Positions 1 through 14,513 of a stretch of DNA of 64,000 nucleotides are shown here, piece after piece. The DNA is from Ectocarpus siliculosus. Its lineage: Eukaryota; Sar; Phaeophyceae; Ectocarpales; Ectocarpaceae. The position numbers and the translations under genes were made by a program. The DNA lies in NCBI GenBank assembly GCA_000310025.1, contig FN649731.1, forward strand, positions 3,163,967 through 3,227,966. The letters run 5' to 3'. The stretch's first letter is position 1. Every line of letters begins with the position of its first letter. Under the pieces are notes generated by a model. It was not told where the DNA came from. It saw only the letters and a program-made list of their open reading frames with translations, and did no database searches.

Positions 1-3000
1 CCAAGAAGAGCACGGCCCCCGGAAAACTGCAGACAGCAGCCCTTGGTCATCAAACGCAGCCGTGCCCTGGGGTCACCTGTCTTACTTCTTCATACCCGAC
101 ACCCTTCCTTTGAACGCTAGTTTGGGCGAGGAAACGTTCCATTCGGCAGAGGCCGCTGAAAGACTCATGAAGTGACTTTTTGCAAGAAAATGGAGCGAGC
201 GCTATTATGTAGACAAATACGTCGAAACCACACTCTTGAAACAGAACCCAACAGTCTAAGCCAACCAAGCTCTTCGGCACCATTTCCGGCGACGATGGGT
301 AAGCAGGTGCATCCCCGAAACTTGGCTATCAACCCAATCACTCCGCGTTCATATGCCTCGATCGTCAAGGATGACCTCCTTCCCAAACATCGAGGACTTG
401 TTGATCCAAACTGGTTGGCAAGGGCCATTTCTCGAGGCAAAACAGGGACAAATACAGTTGTTTCCGCGGGGTTGGCGTCCAATTCTCGGGCGAAAAGTCA
501 AGTTCCGATGCATCAGCTCTGCCTCTAGCAAGAAAACAATTCGTGCGATTCGCCTTGATTGCAATGCCGGCCAGAATCAAGACGTTTCCCTGCCCCTGAT
601 AGCTGTTCCAGTTCGTCGCAGACTCCGAACGATAGCGCAGCTATTGAGCTCTACGAGGCGCATGGCAACTCCATTGCTCTTGCGTCGTGATGGATGACCA
701 ATATTAGCCTCCATGGAAAAAAGAAAAATGACAGTATTTTTGTGTATTGTAGAGTTGCCGCAGCGGGTTCGGGGGGCGATGGGCGGGATGTAGATGACGT
801 GTTATATTTGGGCATCGACCGGTACAACTCCGCAAGACGTGTACAGTACGTTCCCTGGACAGGCGTGGTTGAGACTGGACGGAAGAGTCTAGCCCCCGAA
901 TGCGAGTACCTGAAGACACGAAACCCACGAACACCACTAAATACCAGGTGCGCTTGCGTGTGTGTGTCGGGTAATGATCACCCTCTTGTGAACAATGTGG
1001 GAAACGCGTGGTTTCAAGCATCAAAGGGAGGTAGCCCACTGGTTGGTGTCGCCAAAGATCAGGAACAGCACCACCAGCATGAACGAGAACGAACATTCAA
1101 CGCCCCATATACACATGCGCCCTCTAAGGGCACGCTTCAGACAGCCTGTGGATCGAGTACAGGAATGTTTGGGGCCCCTCGTAACTACCTTGTGCCGCGG
1201 GCAGCTGCCGCGTCTATTTAGACGCTGGAGGACAAGGGGTAAATCTTCAGTGCTTCACTTTCTTACCTACAGCCGACAACACCTCTCTCCATTCCTGTTC
1301 CAGTCGGCCAGTGCCGCGCTACGAAGACTTGGCGCCTCTTGACTATTCCCGCGTGTTCCGGATACCGTACAATAGTGGCGTGGGAAATGGACCCTTCCCA
1401 TCCACTACAGGAGAGATCACTGGAAACTTGTAGTGGTTTGATTTGCGGGCCCTGTCATTGTTTTGTGACCAAATGGTTTACACACCACTTTTGTACGCGC
1501 TCCTAGAACACGACTGCCGAAAGTTGCTACACACCCGCATTTTGGAAAGCTTTGCATGTCCTCTTTGCAATGCCAGCCATTGGGGAGTTGGCCCTCCTCT
1601 TGCTGCGACCAATTGAGCTTTTCCACATCGACCCATTGATGCTATTTCAATATCATGGAGGTGGTAGGAATGCCTGCCATTTGTTTTCCCTGAATAGCAA
1701 GTTCGTTTTGACGGTCCCTGCTCTTCCGTTGAAGCCCTAAGCTAACTCAACTCCTCTCACCTTCGGTATTCATGGCAACCGTAGGTTGAAGTGGTGTGGG
1801 CGCGCTTGCGAGGGTCAGTGAATGCCTAGGAGCACACCGTGAAGCCCCGTCAAAGGTCGGTCGGATCTGTCAATCCGCCGGCCCGCCAGAATGTGAGGCA
1901 GGTGAAGGTACACTGTGTACGCGTTGGATGCCGCGTCTGTCAATCTCTGTTTCAGAATCTGTGCGCGGTTCAGGGCGGGGGCATGGAAAAGAAAAGACAT
2001 TATTCTATAGAAACTGTCGAATTTGGCTCAAATATTGAATGATTGCACGCACGATGTGTTGGATGCCTCGTCCGTGCTTCAGAGATCTGTGTGCAATACA
2101 CAGCAAGGCTTAGACAGTAACCTTCATTTCCCGCCTGTAAAATCGAATCCGGCCTAAATTCGCAAGGCCCTATTATACAGCACGTCGGGGAGACGTTCAT
2201 GTTTAGCAAAGTGTAAGAAATACCGCCAAAATTTGTCTCGAGCGAGCCTGAAGAGACCTCGGAGGCAGCCACTGGCCACCACAAATACACCCGTCAAGTG
2301 ACACACGAAAACGGTGACGGGGACTGGGCGTCCGCATATCAGCGGTCTCCATTCTACTTGGCGCCTGTTTGGCGTCTTGTCTACTACCTTGTAGGAATTG
2401 TGGCAACCACGCCACTTTTGAGGTACCGAATTTAGAACGCCAATCCACGTTGCGGGGAGCTGCAACTGGTGTATGTCACACGTCTACGGCAGGTGGGACC
2501 AGCACTTCACGCTGGTCTGTGAATATAATTTTGCAACCGAAAAAATATACCGTCGTTAACGAAGCACACAGCCGCACAAACCGACAGCTCAGAAACAGCT
2601 GGGGGGAGAGTGTCAATCAACCATTCCTCATTGAGTGCCGCGGGTCCGAGTGTATGTCCCTCCTGTATATCTCCACGCCCTTCCTCACACCAGACCACTT
2701 CAAGAATCTTGACGTTGCTCTGGCAACATTGCGCCTGCTGGTACAACACAGCAGCATTCGTATATTACTGAATTGACGACACAACGGCGCCATCATCAAT
2801 CATCTCCACACAACAAACACATCGTAGCACGACGTGGAAGTTCTTTACAAAGAACCATCTTCCTTTTTCGATAGAGACCGCGGATTCTTTCTGATCGGCA
2901 AATCTGTACGCGAAGTTGTTTCTTTTCGGGCCGCGACGATGCCTCAGCCCTTGTATTTCCTTTCCTTCATCGAGGTGGGCCTTGTTGACGGAATCGGTGT

Positions 3001-4002
3001 CCAACGGCACCACTCATACAGTTTGAACCCCCGGAGGAATGAGACATCAACCATTCTCTCCGCTCAAGCTATAATCACAAAATGATTGTCCGACCTATCA
3101 TCGTTCGTCACTCGTACGCACAACGCGCTCAATGGATAACAGAGACATGTCGGAGGAGTAACGTCGGTAGAGGTTGAGGGACAAAGAGGCTCGTGAAGCG
3201 TGCGGCCCTCCTCCGCGTCCAAAAAGGGTTTTTCATGTTTTCGCGGGCGAACCCAACGTACAGTCTCTCGAAAAACGCTTTGGTCCCGGTACATGAAAAC
3301 ATTTTGCCGTGTTTGCGTGTTTCGGAAATGACCCGCGCCGAGGAATACGTGTGCTCGACGATGAGGTTGTTCGCTTTGAACGATTCGAATGTGTCATTGT
3401 GCCCACCGTCAAGCAGCCCCGGGCTGGCTGCAGCTAGCGTAGAGCCGAGTAACATGTTAAAGTTGGAAGGTTTTCATATGGCAACAGCAATGTAGGCGTC
3501 CAGATGAAGGCGTCATCATCTTTTCGCTTGAATATCGTTGCTACTTGCCGCTACCGAGAATGAAAATAGGATGAGGTTTGCGCTGTTGTACGCACGCCCA
3601 CATGAACGGCCCGAGCCTACGAAACACCTCCTATTCAGCTTGAAATAATCTTGGTCTCTTACGCGTTATGGATGCGCAAAGGATGAGGCGTGTGTGTGCG
3701 CGTGGTGTGGCATCTTCCTCGCCATAATTCTCTCTCCAACAGTCCGTCGCGAGCCTCACTCACCGAAATGGTGGCCCCCAGAAATCGTTGTTGGTGATGA
3801 TGCAACACGGGTGGTGTAGATTATGTCCAATAGGCAGGTGTGTAGTGGAGTCACGCACGGATGACGGAGATCCCGAGGACGCGTTCGGATGAGAGTGCGG
3901 TGTGATTGATGTGGTCAACTGTCAAGTTGGGGGGTTGGTGACGTTGCCCCGAATGGACATTGATGAGCTGATGGGTTGTGCCGAACGGCGTAGACTAGTT
4001 GT

Positions 4003-4007
4003 AGAGA

Positions 4008-4071
<64 letters not shown>
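4003..4071. repeat. (AG)n microsatellite
   Basis: About 69 bases of nearly pure AG dinucleotide, interrupted by single C bases that give AC steps. It lies in the gene-free left part of the window. Open frames across it encode artificial Ser-Leu or Arg-Glu repeats. Confidence 0.97.
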
Positions 4072-4076
<5 letters not shown>

Positions 4077-4454
4077 ACACAACAGTGCGGTTATGCTGTC
4101 GTCGATGTCGCTATGTACGTCACGCTCGTCGGTGCTACTGCTGTACTTGTGTACTCCTGTATGCACACAAATCAAATCGACACGATCCAGCGATCCAGCA
4201 CGCGTGTACGTTGGCCAAAGCTGCCGGTTCGAAGAGAACCGGTTCAAAGGCCGTTTGGTGTTGGTTCGGCAATTGGTGCATCATGCCGTTACCCGTTACC
4301 CCAAAGGATCAAAAACGATTTGTAAATTAAAAAAAAAAAAAAACGGCGGGAAACACCTACTGTCCGTGAAATTCAAAAACCTGTAGATTCAAAAAACGAG
4401 TGATGTAGGGCTGGTGATGTACTGCTGTAGGTTTTGTCCCACCTTCCATGAATT

Positions 4455-4858
4455 TTACAATATTATTCCTAATATGTCTAATAATCCAGCAAGCTGTCAA
4501 TAGACACTCACTGCGCCGTGTCCCCTGTGAAGGTTACATTTTACAATACACGACACAACGGAGGGTTTCTCCCCGATATTTTGTCGTTGATCCAGTAGAG
4601 AACTACAGGGGATGTATTGTAAAATGTAAGTTACCTATACAGACAGATGTTTTCACCCGATGTTTTTGTACTTAGCACCAGCTGGCATCACTGGAATAAA
4701 TCATCAGTGTATAGACTTAAAAAGACTCGAAATAAAGTCCAGTACCCAGCCGGTTTCCCTCCACTCACTGAAAAGACTCCACCACATCCCGTTCGACTGT
4801 GGGTATATCTCGAATGGGTAGTCTTTCTGTGTGTGTTTATATTATTCCTTAATGCCGT
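4455..4858. repeat. Dispersed 0.4-kb repeat, copy 1
   Basis: This block matches 49056-49433 in the same orientation at roughly 90% identity by eye, with small indels. Both copies begin near an ATTATTCCTAATAT-like string and end near TATTATTCCTTAAT, so the edges are A/T-rich and resemble each other. Inside is a 17-bp perfect inverted pair (4534-4550 against 4613-4629, TTACATTTTACAATACA and its complement) about 60 bases apart. No protein-coding capacity is apparent. A non-autonomous element such as a MITE, or a conserved structured non-coding sequence, are both possible. Copy 1 carries a few bases near 4641-4655 that copy 2 lacks. Confidence 0.85.
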
Positions 4859-7196
4859 TGTGCCGTAGCATATGTACAGCAGTAGTGCCGTACATCAGCA
4901 CCGCCGATCGTCGACTCGTTCCCTGTCTACAGCCTGTCTTCTGTCGTCCTGTCGTCTGCATCGCCCGACGGCTTTCACCAGCCAGCAACCACCTCGCTAA
5001 CGTCGTGGTTGTTCTCTCATTTTGGACTGGCGAAGAATTGGGACTCTGGCCGAAGCCGTTGTTCATCAATTAATTACCAGACGCTTACCAACGCACAGCA
5101 ACAAGAGAGGCTACCATACTGGTTCAGTAGCACTGTGCATCACTCATGCATACACCCCTGCTGTTGGAGGTGGTTCTTGTTGATATGGCTGGATTGACTG
5201 CTGCGCAGATAGAAGAGATGCGCTTTCTTGGCCGTTCGTTGGGATTTCGCGGACATGTACAGCAGCAGGACGGCAGGGATCTTCATCGCATTGCACATCT
5301 GTAGACTACAGCACGACTCGTATTCTACTATTCTTCCTGCTGTTGTTGTTTTGGTGGCGTGGTGCGGCATGACTGCGCAGGGTGAAAGCGAGAGCCAGAC
5401 GCTTTTCTACGCCGTTGGGAAGTATGCTCGGGCGGCGACGACATCGCATCTTTACACGACACAGCAAGCGCGGGTCTCATCGATCTCATGGCAGCACCGC
5501 CTCACCCTACATACTTGCTGCTACAATCACCGCTGTTGCTGCTGCCCTTGACTACTGCTGACCTTCCTTGCTTTTGCGAGGGGCGGTGTACTTGCTGATA
5601 TGCATAGATAGATCTACATGACGGCAGATGATTCTTGATGCTGCTGCTGTAGGTGCTGAATTGTTTGCGCATTGCCACAAATACAGCATCGATAGGGGAC
5701 AAAGGGACAGTTATCCAAGGTGAAGGCAGCTCGAAAGTTGTTCTCCTGCGTTCTGGCCATCTACTGCAGAAATCCGCATGTGAATCGACGTCGTGGTTGT
5801 CGAGATATCATCAGCTTCACGGAGAGAGAGCCGCGAAGAGAGGCAAGGCCTGGAACTTTCTTCTTTTCTTTTTTTCTTTTTTTGCAGACGCTCCCAGTAA
5901 AAAATCGCCCCAAGCATGGCAGAATGCATGGCAGAATTCATCGGGTGTCAATCATGCAGCAGGTGTAGTTATTAGAGCCGCCCTCGCTTAAGCCACTCAG
6001 CGGCGTTTGCTGTCAGATTTGAGGTTTCTGTATCGGTACGTGCTTAACACCGTTGGGCCAATAATTGCGCGCAAGGTAGGACTACGTAGCAGACACGGGC
6101 ATGAATTCTGTCTCTACCAGCGGGTAACCCGGTTTGTTTCGAGTTTGAATGTGAATGAATGATGCCTAGTGACCAGAATTTGGCTTGAACATCAGACCTG
6201 GTCATGTCCGGCCCATGACACAGTGCACCGCCACCGGTGGCATAGTAGCGGGTGCTGGCTCGTGATTTGAAGTGAAGGTGCATCATCGTGATACTTCTAT
6301 CTTGCGCACATTGCGGTAAGAACCATTTTGCCGACGAGTGATCGTGAGACGCAGAGAGCCATATCTTCCTCTTCTAGACTCGATCTTTGGTTGAGATTGA
6401 AGAACTCCTTACATGTTCTGTGGAGTCATGCAAATCTTGCATTTCGCAGTTAGCCGTCATTGCTCATGACTCACTCCATGACACGAGTCTTAGACGAGAC
6501 CGATCGCAGCCTTCGCAAGAGTTTCAATATTTACTTATCGAAAACCTATGTGCAGTTCTCGCAAACAGCAACAACTCCAGCCCACCGAATACGCATGATG
6601 CCCTTCACAGAACTGTGTCGACTGTGAAATCAAATCACATCCGCGCGTACACACCTCAGGGACAAAATGCCGTTTCCCTCCTTCTCGCTCAGAGTTTGGT
6701 TCTTCCGAACGGGCGGTGACAACATCCGCGTGATATCACTCCCACCCTTTTTTAAGTGGAGGGAATTATTTTGTAAGACCTACAGAATCTGGTGACGACC
6801 AATCCAACGCGCACCGTCCCATTTCGTACTGTCGATAGAAACGCAACGAACGAATGGACAGCTAAGCAGCAGGCGACTTCGACATCACAAGACGCACCCG
6901 CTGCTGTGTCGCACGTCATCTTTGTTCACTGAAACAGTCTCACAGGTAAAATTGCATGGCTCCATTCATTGCAGTTGTGCCTCGGTCGCACAAAATATTA
7001 TTTTTCTGTACGCCAATAATTTGCCATCTACGGTAGGCCCGAATAAGAGCGTAATCCAAGCCGCCAAGATGTAAGTGCACTCGAAGGACACCGCACGATC
7101 GTGCCAAAGTCTACAAACACTTACGAGAGATAAAGAAAGTTGTAGAACAACCAAACCTCCTTCGGTCCCAGCTCCGGGTACCGTCTGCCCAGCCAG

Positions 7197-7341
7197 CTAG
7201 CGTCTCCGTTTAGGTACCCCCCGAGCCCCACCGGCCGAGCTGTTGGCACTTGCCGACGAATTGCGCCAACCACCACTCCCGTGTTCCCCTTCACTATCGG
7301 CCAACAACTCCCTACGATGGCGTTCCTGCCAGGTAGGACGG

Positions 7342-7373
<32 letters not shown>

Positions 7374-10300
7374 GGCGGGCGGGGGGGGCGGGGGGTGGGG
7401 GGGGGGGGGAAGGAGGGNNNNNNNNNNNNNNNNNNNNNNNNNNNNNNNNNNNNNNNNNNNNNNNNNNNNNNNNNNNNNNNNNNNNNNNNNNNNNNNNNNN
7501 NNNNNNNNNNNNNNNNNGGGGGGGGGGGGGGGGCGCAAAAAATGGACCAAATTTTGCCGGTATCGCTCTTGGTGGAGACATGTAATCAACTCTGATGGGG
7601 TCGCGGCTCGCCTGTGGTGGACATGAATCAGATAGCGGAGGGCGTACTCATGTTTGTATGACTTAGCTGTTACACCACATTGACCAAGCGTCATCGACAG
7701 GATGGAGCAGTGTTCCCACAGGACCAATCACCGATGGCCAATCGTCCCTTCCCATTTTGCCAAAGATGGCTCAAAAACATTTTCCCTATCTTATCTATCC
7801 TATCGATATCACTTCCCACCTTTTCAGCCCACTTTCAACCCCGAGTAGCTACCTTTTCCTCCAGGCTAATACATGCCTCAAGCATCTTTCGGTACGTTCA
7901 TGCTTTTTTCCCAGCCCAGTCATGTATCTTTCTCTCTGTTCTTCGTAAAACAGGCATTCTTCTATCACATGACCTTGTCTTCGCACTCTTTGAGGCGCAT
8001 TCGCACTTGAACTTGTCGCCGTCTCGTCTTCCTTCATAAAACTTCGTCTACATTCTCCAAGGCCAATATCCCCAGTCCTGCATTTGACCTTCAGCATCGT
8101 CCCTGCATTCGTTGGTCCATGTACGTACTCCTTGGACCGAATTCCTTCTTTCTATCAACATTCCGAACAGACAGACCAATCCTTAACGTGTTTCGCAGAG
8201 CAAACAATGCCACTGTAGTTCCAAACGCACCTCCTCTTGCTCCAGCACGTGTTCCAAGGCCTTGAGCCGAGCAACGAGAGACGGCACACTGTCCTCTTTC
8301 AGCTTTTCACCGATTCCGCCGATTCCATCCGTCACGGCTTCCACCGTCCGTTCCGTGGCTAGCCCGGCGGGCGACGGTGGCGAGTCGTCGAGGACCCCGC
8401 TAGTTTTGGTGCCGCGTTTTTTCCTCGACTGTCAAGCCAAACGGGGATAAGGGAGCAGATGAATTCTCAGACAGGAATGGTGAAGGGAGATGAAACTGCC
8501 AGCTACCCATGGAACGCTCATGGGCCGTCCATGAACCGCTCAGCGCCCACTACCGCCAATGAGCCATCTACTCCAGATCACCGGTTTCCTCTTTGAGGAG
8601 CTGTTTTCACATAGAAATCCTTCCCCCGGTCGGAATTCCTGCCCATGCCGGCGGGGGTCATTTTTTCTCAATCGTTTTACTCGGAGGGGGGAACCTCCAA
8701 CGGGGGAGCAAACTACAAACGCAGACACCCCTAGTTTTCGGTTTCGTTTCTGCAGCATCTTTGCATTGACGTCATGCTGGTCCGCCTTTCAGAGATAGAC
8801 AAGCGCAAGCACACCAAGAGCTGGAACCTCCCATATTCGGCCGTACCTGCACTGCTGTACAACCGTTCAGGTAACCAACCTCGTACAAGTGTGTGTGTGT
8901 TTGCTCGTGTTTATCCTCTCAACTGGTCTGGGCATCAGTCTACAACGTGCGGTATACGATTGACGCACCAGCCGGGGATACACACGAGGAAGGGAAACTG
9001 GTTGCAAATTTGTTTTCCACCGCTTTTTCCCCAGCAGTGCTTGCTGTCAGGTTTTGCAAGTGTCAATGAACATGGCGTGTTCCAAGACCCATGACGGCGG
9101 TAGCACGGCCAACTCGCTCAATTTTTTATGTGCCTTCGAGACGCATACAGTACGTCACCAGCAATTTCAGTCGTACCTTTGCCGGGAATCGCGAACTCTA
9201 AGTACTGTTGTTTGATTCGGCAGAGAGGCTAACCCTAAATCTTCCGCATGCTGCAAAGGGAGGGAATTCACCAGGTCTCCCTCGTAAGGTACCTCAGTCT
9301 AGCCCTAAAGCTCACACGGGACGCGATCCTGAGGGCACACCGCCCCAACGCCACCGAAATCAGCTGTCAAGTTTCTCTCAGCACGCAAGTAATATCTTGT
9401 CACCCGTTAAGCTACTTGATCCACGAGTCGGAGCCCAGCGTACGCCAAGGCCTTGCTTGTTTGTGGTGTTTAGAGATCAAGCGAAAGCGTATTTTTTTGG
9501 CGACCCCGATGTACAAATTTCAGCCTTGCGCGTGTAGCCCCGCACCTGCTCGCAAGCCTGCAAAGCAGCCGCTTTCGCCTCTAGCTCGTTCATGGCTCTT
9601 CCTAGGGTGCGGAGGCCCGACCCGAGGGCAAGCTTGACTATTCTCGCCCTTCTCCTTCGTTCCCGAACGGCGAGGTACCTCCTATACATGTTCTGTAACA
9701 TGATCGCCCCCCGCGTCATCCTGAACTCCTCTAGGAGACGCTTACGCCTTCCGAGTGTCGGGTGGAGCGGAAAACCGCAACGGAACATGCATGTGGGAGT
9801 AGGTCTCGAAACGTGTCATTGTTTAGATTGATTCTGGCCGTTTGGCCATTTCTATCCTCATAAGTTTGGATGGAATAGCGCAGTAAGCCTCATAGGACGC
9901 GATCGCTCTAAGCACGGCGACACGGCCAACCACAACGTTTTGACGGGCGGGGTGACGCTCTACCCAGCAAGGGCAACTTTCGTCCATGATGCTCGTAATC
10001 AGCACCTCAACAGGAATATGTTGTCGACGTCGATTCCCCAAGCAGATTTCCCAGGCGGAGGAAAAGTTCTACTTGTGTGAAGACTCCAAAATGTCCTAGA
10101 ACCCATTGCTGTCACCACCTCTTGCCATTCGTTAATGCTTTCGCGTCTCTGACCCGACGTTTGCTCACTTTCCTGAATCCAGAGCAAAATGAACGACTAA
10201 AGTTCGTAGCGAAGATCTAAACACATCCCTTGCTCTCCTTACATGATGCGTGCGATCTTCCCGCGGATGTTGGCCTGTATCAACGTGGCAGCGTATTGGC

Positions 10301-13300
10301 GATCCTCATCCTCCCATTCAGGAGGATTCACTTTTCTCCACCAGTTCTGTATTAAACCAAAATCAAGGTCTCTTGTGTCAGAGTGGTAAACACGGGTGGA
10401 GGAAGGGTTGGGGAGTGATTCGTCCACGTACCGTGCGCTTGAGACGACCATATTTTAGTACACCATTCGGGGTCAAATACTTTCGTTTGACGACGGTGGG
10501 CCCTATATTCTCGATTAAGGCATGCCCACAAATGGGGCAGAAACGAGTAACCCGTAAGATGAGAAGCGTGGATGGAACTATCATAGCGTGTACGGAACTA
10601 ACCCTACCGAGTGACCATAAAGTAGGTATTACGATAGGACACCACGAGAGCGCTTACGTCAAGACGGAGACGGTCATGTTTGCAGGAAAAGACGATTAAA
10701 CACGAAGCGGACACTGACCGTGGGTACTTGGGGCCGGTGTGGATTTCAGAATAGTGGCCGGTTGCAAGACGATATCCCCGTTGCAAGTAGACAACTCGCT
10801 ACGGGGGTTGGGTGAGTCAACGACCCATGCACCTTAATGGCAGTGGCGGCGTTGTACTGCCTCCATTTCTCCCGTCGCTCTTGCTCTCGTCTGGCTGCCG
10901 CTCTCTCCTCGATCATATCTTGCAGCATGTCCACCTTGAACACGTGATGGCGCGAAGTTCAGCAATGAATGTCACAAACGATCCGACTCTTCATGGGGCG
11001 ACGAATGCCGCAACTGGAAGCAGCGAAGATGTAGTACCGTGTTTTGACCCTAAAATGTCACCAAGCGGCTGTAAGGTGTGCCCAACGCCAACACTTGTTC
11101 CAAGCACAGCCTAACCCCCAAAAATACGCTACCCCATTCCAGTCTGCCTTTAGTTCCATCGCTCACACACACCGTACCGAACGTTAAGAATACTACCGAG
11201 GGGTGCTACTTTTTGAATGCCCTTTCCAACGTACCGTGCTATAAGTGATCAAAGATGGCGCAAGTGATGCACTGAAACCCTCGTGTTTCCGTCACTGATC
11301 CCCTCAGCCCATAAGACGCCCTTGCAAGCACTCACCTTCATTGAAGCCATCATGTGGCGCGTCCTGTCCGTTTCCTCGGTGGCATTTCTTGCTTCGACTC
11401 GGTGGGCTGGGCGCACCTTCGGCATTTCAGCAAGGATGAGTAATTCTATGGTCAGGGCAGGGGTTGCTCTAAACAAATCGCAAAAACGTCGAGGGATATG
11501 CAAGAGCCATCCGTCGGCGGGAGACTACAACAGAACGAGGTGTCGTGCGGTAAGAGCTTGCCGTAGAGCTGGACACAACAGCATTGATGATTGAAAATCT
11601 CAGGCAACCTAAGGGACGGGTTCCTTATCTGTTCATCTTGAACAACACGTACAAGTGAGGTTCGGGGGAAAGGTTGGTGGTCGAGCACCTTCACGATGAC
11701 GGTCACTGGAACACCGAGACTGTGTTTCTCGGTTTCTCATCCAGCACTATGATTTCGGGCAGATTGGTGGAAGCTGCTACTTTTTCGGTTCTCTGTTAGA
11801 GTTGGCCGGGGCAGACGTTCATCACGGGCCATAGAAACGAACGCCTCGGGCCAAGTCTAGCCGGTATCCTTCACAGACAAGTCCTGTGCCGGGAAGCCTT
11901 CCCCGGGGGGTGGACGGCGGCGAAATCAACCCTGTTCACACACCTCGAATTCTCTCGCTCGTCGTTTAATACGACTCCACAAACATGATCGAACAGACAT
12001 GTGTCATGTCGTGGGTCTTGACGACATCAACCATGCGCAGAACCAAGCAGGACACCCCTTGGGACAAACTCTCGCTGGTGGGAGAATTTCTGCACCTACT
12101 TCAAATTCTGCCAGGAGGCCGACGGCAAAGCGTTTCCACCGTCAAGGCCATCTCCTTTGTTCGGGAGGGGGCAACCCTGCGGGGGCAACTGTACAAGGGC
12201 TACAGTAAATCTTACAATACGATTTCGAGAACCACTTGGACGGACGGAAGGCGTGTCGATCGATCTAAGGACATGTGTGCGATGCCACAGTTTTTCATAG
12301 AGCTCGGTCAGGTAACAGCAATGTAAACGCTTCCTATTCTAGTGGAATATCGGTCCAGCTAGATGTTGCCACCGAACGACACGTTTTGTAAGCCGCACTA
12401 TAGGTTTGAAGGGCCTGTTGTGTTGTTATTTTTTCTCTAAAATCTCCGCATGCGTCGCAAGGCCCCAGCAGTGAATGGATGGACCCGACGCACCTCGCTC
12501 AGCACTCCTGCCAGCGACTCGACGCTCTCCCTTGGGGCAGCGTTGCCGCCAGTCTCTTCGTTGGCAGGGCCGCTGATGCTGCTGGCACTACCTTCTTTTG
12601 CGTTGCCCGCCCCTCCCTCACCGTTCTTCTTGGTAGGTGGCGTAGGGGAAGGAACAGTGGCGTTGGCTGCCGTTGCTCCTGGTCGGATTCGCGAATCAAT
12701 ATACAGCTGCCAAAGGCACGATCATCGATCGTCGCAACGAAGCGGTAATGGGTAAAGGTCGGTCAGAGGCGTCGTGAGACCGCTGTCCCCTTGGAAACGA
12801 CGACACGAGCGAGAAGTCAGAAAGTCTCCTCGGCTAGGGGGTTGCTCGATAACTACGGTGGAAATAGGATTCATTGGAGGGAAAACCTCGGTGTTATGTT
12901 ACAACGTTCCATAATGACGGCTTGCCTCTTGGTTATTGCCAGCTTGTGGGATCATATATCAGACCACCACCACCACGAATTGTTCAACGAGAGTTGCCGT
13001 CGCCCGGGGACGAAGCCGTCTTGCGTCTTTGCTGAGGAGGGGGATAAGATTCACTTGTTCGCGTTGTCCTGCCAAGATGCTCATCAAACAAACTGTAACT
13101 ACACCACGCTCGCACAACTCGTTGGGATTGAAAGATCCTTCTCAATTTGTTACCTCGAGTTCGGTCGGTGCCATGCTGGCTAGCTTCTGGCGATGATCGT
13201 CGTTAACCTTGGCATCTTCCGCCAGGAGCTGAAGGGGCCACGGCAGGAAGACTAAGAAGTGAGATGGGAGAACGGTATTCATAGTCTCTCGACATCGTAT

Positions 13301-14513
13301 CCCTCATGGCGTCCGGAAATATATAATAATCTCTACAAGGTGGATGTTACCACAAATGACCGCGACCGCCTGCGATGTACACAGCATAAGCTTCTAGTAT
13401 TGGGCCATCGATAGCCGTAGTATTGCTGTGGCACGCGTTTCTGCCCACCTTTGCCAATCGCTGCACGTGATAAACTTGTTGCTTTAGTCTCTCCTCCTCT
13501 GCGAGCGTGGTCTCCAGCGACCCCTTGAGTCTGGATAGATGCTTCACCACTTCCTTCATTGGCACGCAGGAAAACGGAAGGAGAGTCGTGGAGGACGCGG
13601 GCGAAACTGCGCATCACGACAGTTCTTCAAGCTCTCCAGGGTTGGACTGGTACAGGTTTACAGTTCACCGCCCTAGGCTGAACCAACCGTTGAATTTTAT
13701 AGCTTCAACGCTCGTAGACCTTTCGACGTCAGACACAAAATGTTTTAGGCGTCCCCAAAAATGATCGAACTCCGCTGCTTTCTAGCCGGTTGTATTATAC
13801 GTCTAATAGATATCGCCCGTACATCGTGAGCTGTGGACGAAGGGGGTTAACGCGAGAGAAGACAAGATAAATGTGGCGACCAACACCGTATCCGAATTTC
13901 CCCCAGCCCGGCCCGAGCTTTCGTCTATGGGAAGTAATCGAAGAGGAATCACGGACAAACCCACCTCAACAAGACTGGCGTAATGCCCTCTCATGACCTC
14001 CATCAGATCACCTCGTTGGCGGCACGCGCAGCGTTCGTGCCGCACCAGCTCCCGAAAGCAGCTGTCAAACACCTGGCAGTATGGCGAGGTTAACGGCAGG
14101 AGCACAGCAGTAGTAGCCGCAGCGAAGAAGGTGGCCAAGCACTGGGCGAGACAGGTCTCCTTGAAGAAACACACATGTTTTCCCTTGTAGTTGTGGAATG
14201 TGTGGCTGAGTGAAAGGACATGTGAAAGACCACACAGCCCATCTGGAACACATAGGCAACACGCACCTCGCCCTCATCAGTCACCATGCCCTCCAACGAC
14301 GATATGACGTCAAGGCCCATCCGCGCCCCAGACATCAGGTGCGGCACTCTGTCTTTTTCGTTCGCTGCCATGTCTTTCGCGGTCTTGGCGAGCGATGCCC
14401 GCCCGGAATGGGGGCGAGAGCGCGTGCCATATAGGATGTCTCGCAGGGCGGCTGAAAGGGCGGTAGCTTGCTCACGCGCCCTGGGGGACCCCCCCGGAGT
14501 TTGTTTCCCGAGC
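7197..14513 (-). CDS. IQ-motif, coiled-coil protein (3' part, at least 14 exons)
   Basis: Predicted exons on the minus strand are 14513-14267, 14159-13965, 13553-13449, 13228-13154, 12706-12494, 12176-12100, 11468-11336, 10934-10833, 10509-10432, 10346-10243, 10172-10119, 9747-9546, 8428-8231 and 7325-7197. All have GT-AG borders and together keep one frame for about 636 codons to a TAG stop at 7197. The product has Glu/Arg/Lys-rich helical segments, a Ser/Gly/Pro linker (12706-12494) and at least two IQ-like calmodulin-binding motifs: ATLIQANIRGKIARI near 10270 and IMLQNMYRRYLAVRERR near 9690. A weaker third motif spans the 10833/10509 junction. The C-terminus is basic and ends KRRR. IQ motifs usually bind calmodulin or myosin-type light chains, so a cytoskeletal or flagellar role is only a guess. 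The 10172-10119 exon is the least certain. The true start is unresolved: the first exon listed enters in phase and needs an upstream exon. The last intron contains a poly-G tract and a 100-N gap. The exact family is not recognised. Confidence 0.72.
7344..7533. other. Poly-G tract with 100-N assembly gap (7418-7517)
   Basis: A G-run of more than 70 bases, broken by a few A, C and T, meets exactly 100 N and resumes as G on the other side. A gap of exactly 100 is a conventional placeholder, so the true length is unknown. It lies in the last intron of the IQ-motif gene, just upstream (in gene sense) of the final exon's acceptor at 7326. Confidence 0.95.

Larger units (their letters stand above)
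1..7196. other. Gene-free stretch, about 7.2 kb
   Basis: No exon chain with conserved protein motifs or paired splice sites can be supported here on either strand. Open frames are short and have no recognisable domains. The stretch contains an (AG)n tract and one copy of a dispersed 0.4-kb repeat, both listed separately. It lies beyond the 3' end of the minus-strand IQ-motif gene, so its right edge may hold that gene's 3' untranslated region. Unrecognised lineage-specific exons cannot be excluded. Confidence 0.5.

Noticed and set aside
3129-3495. Paired open frames of about 100 codons on both strands
   Set aside because: Mirror frames of the same stretch with no motif and no neighbouring exons.
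9823-10041. Open minus frame with CPCWVERHPARQNVVV, considered as an exon of the IQ-motif gene
   Set aside because: Neighbouring exons 10172-10119 and 9747-9546 join in frame without it, and it has no donor before its stop codon.
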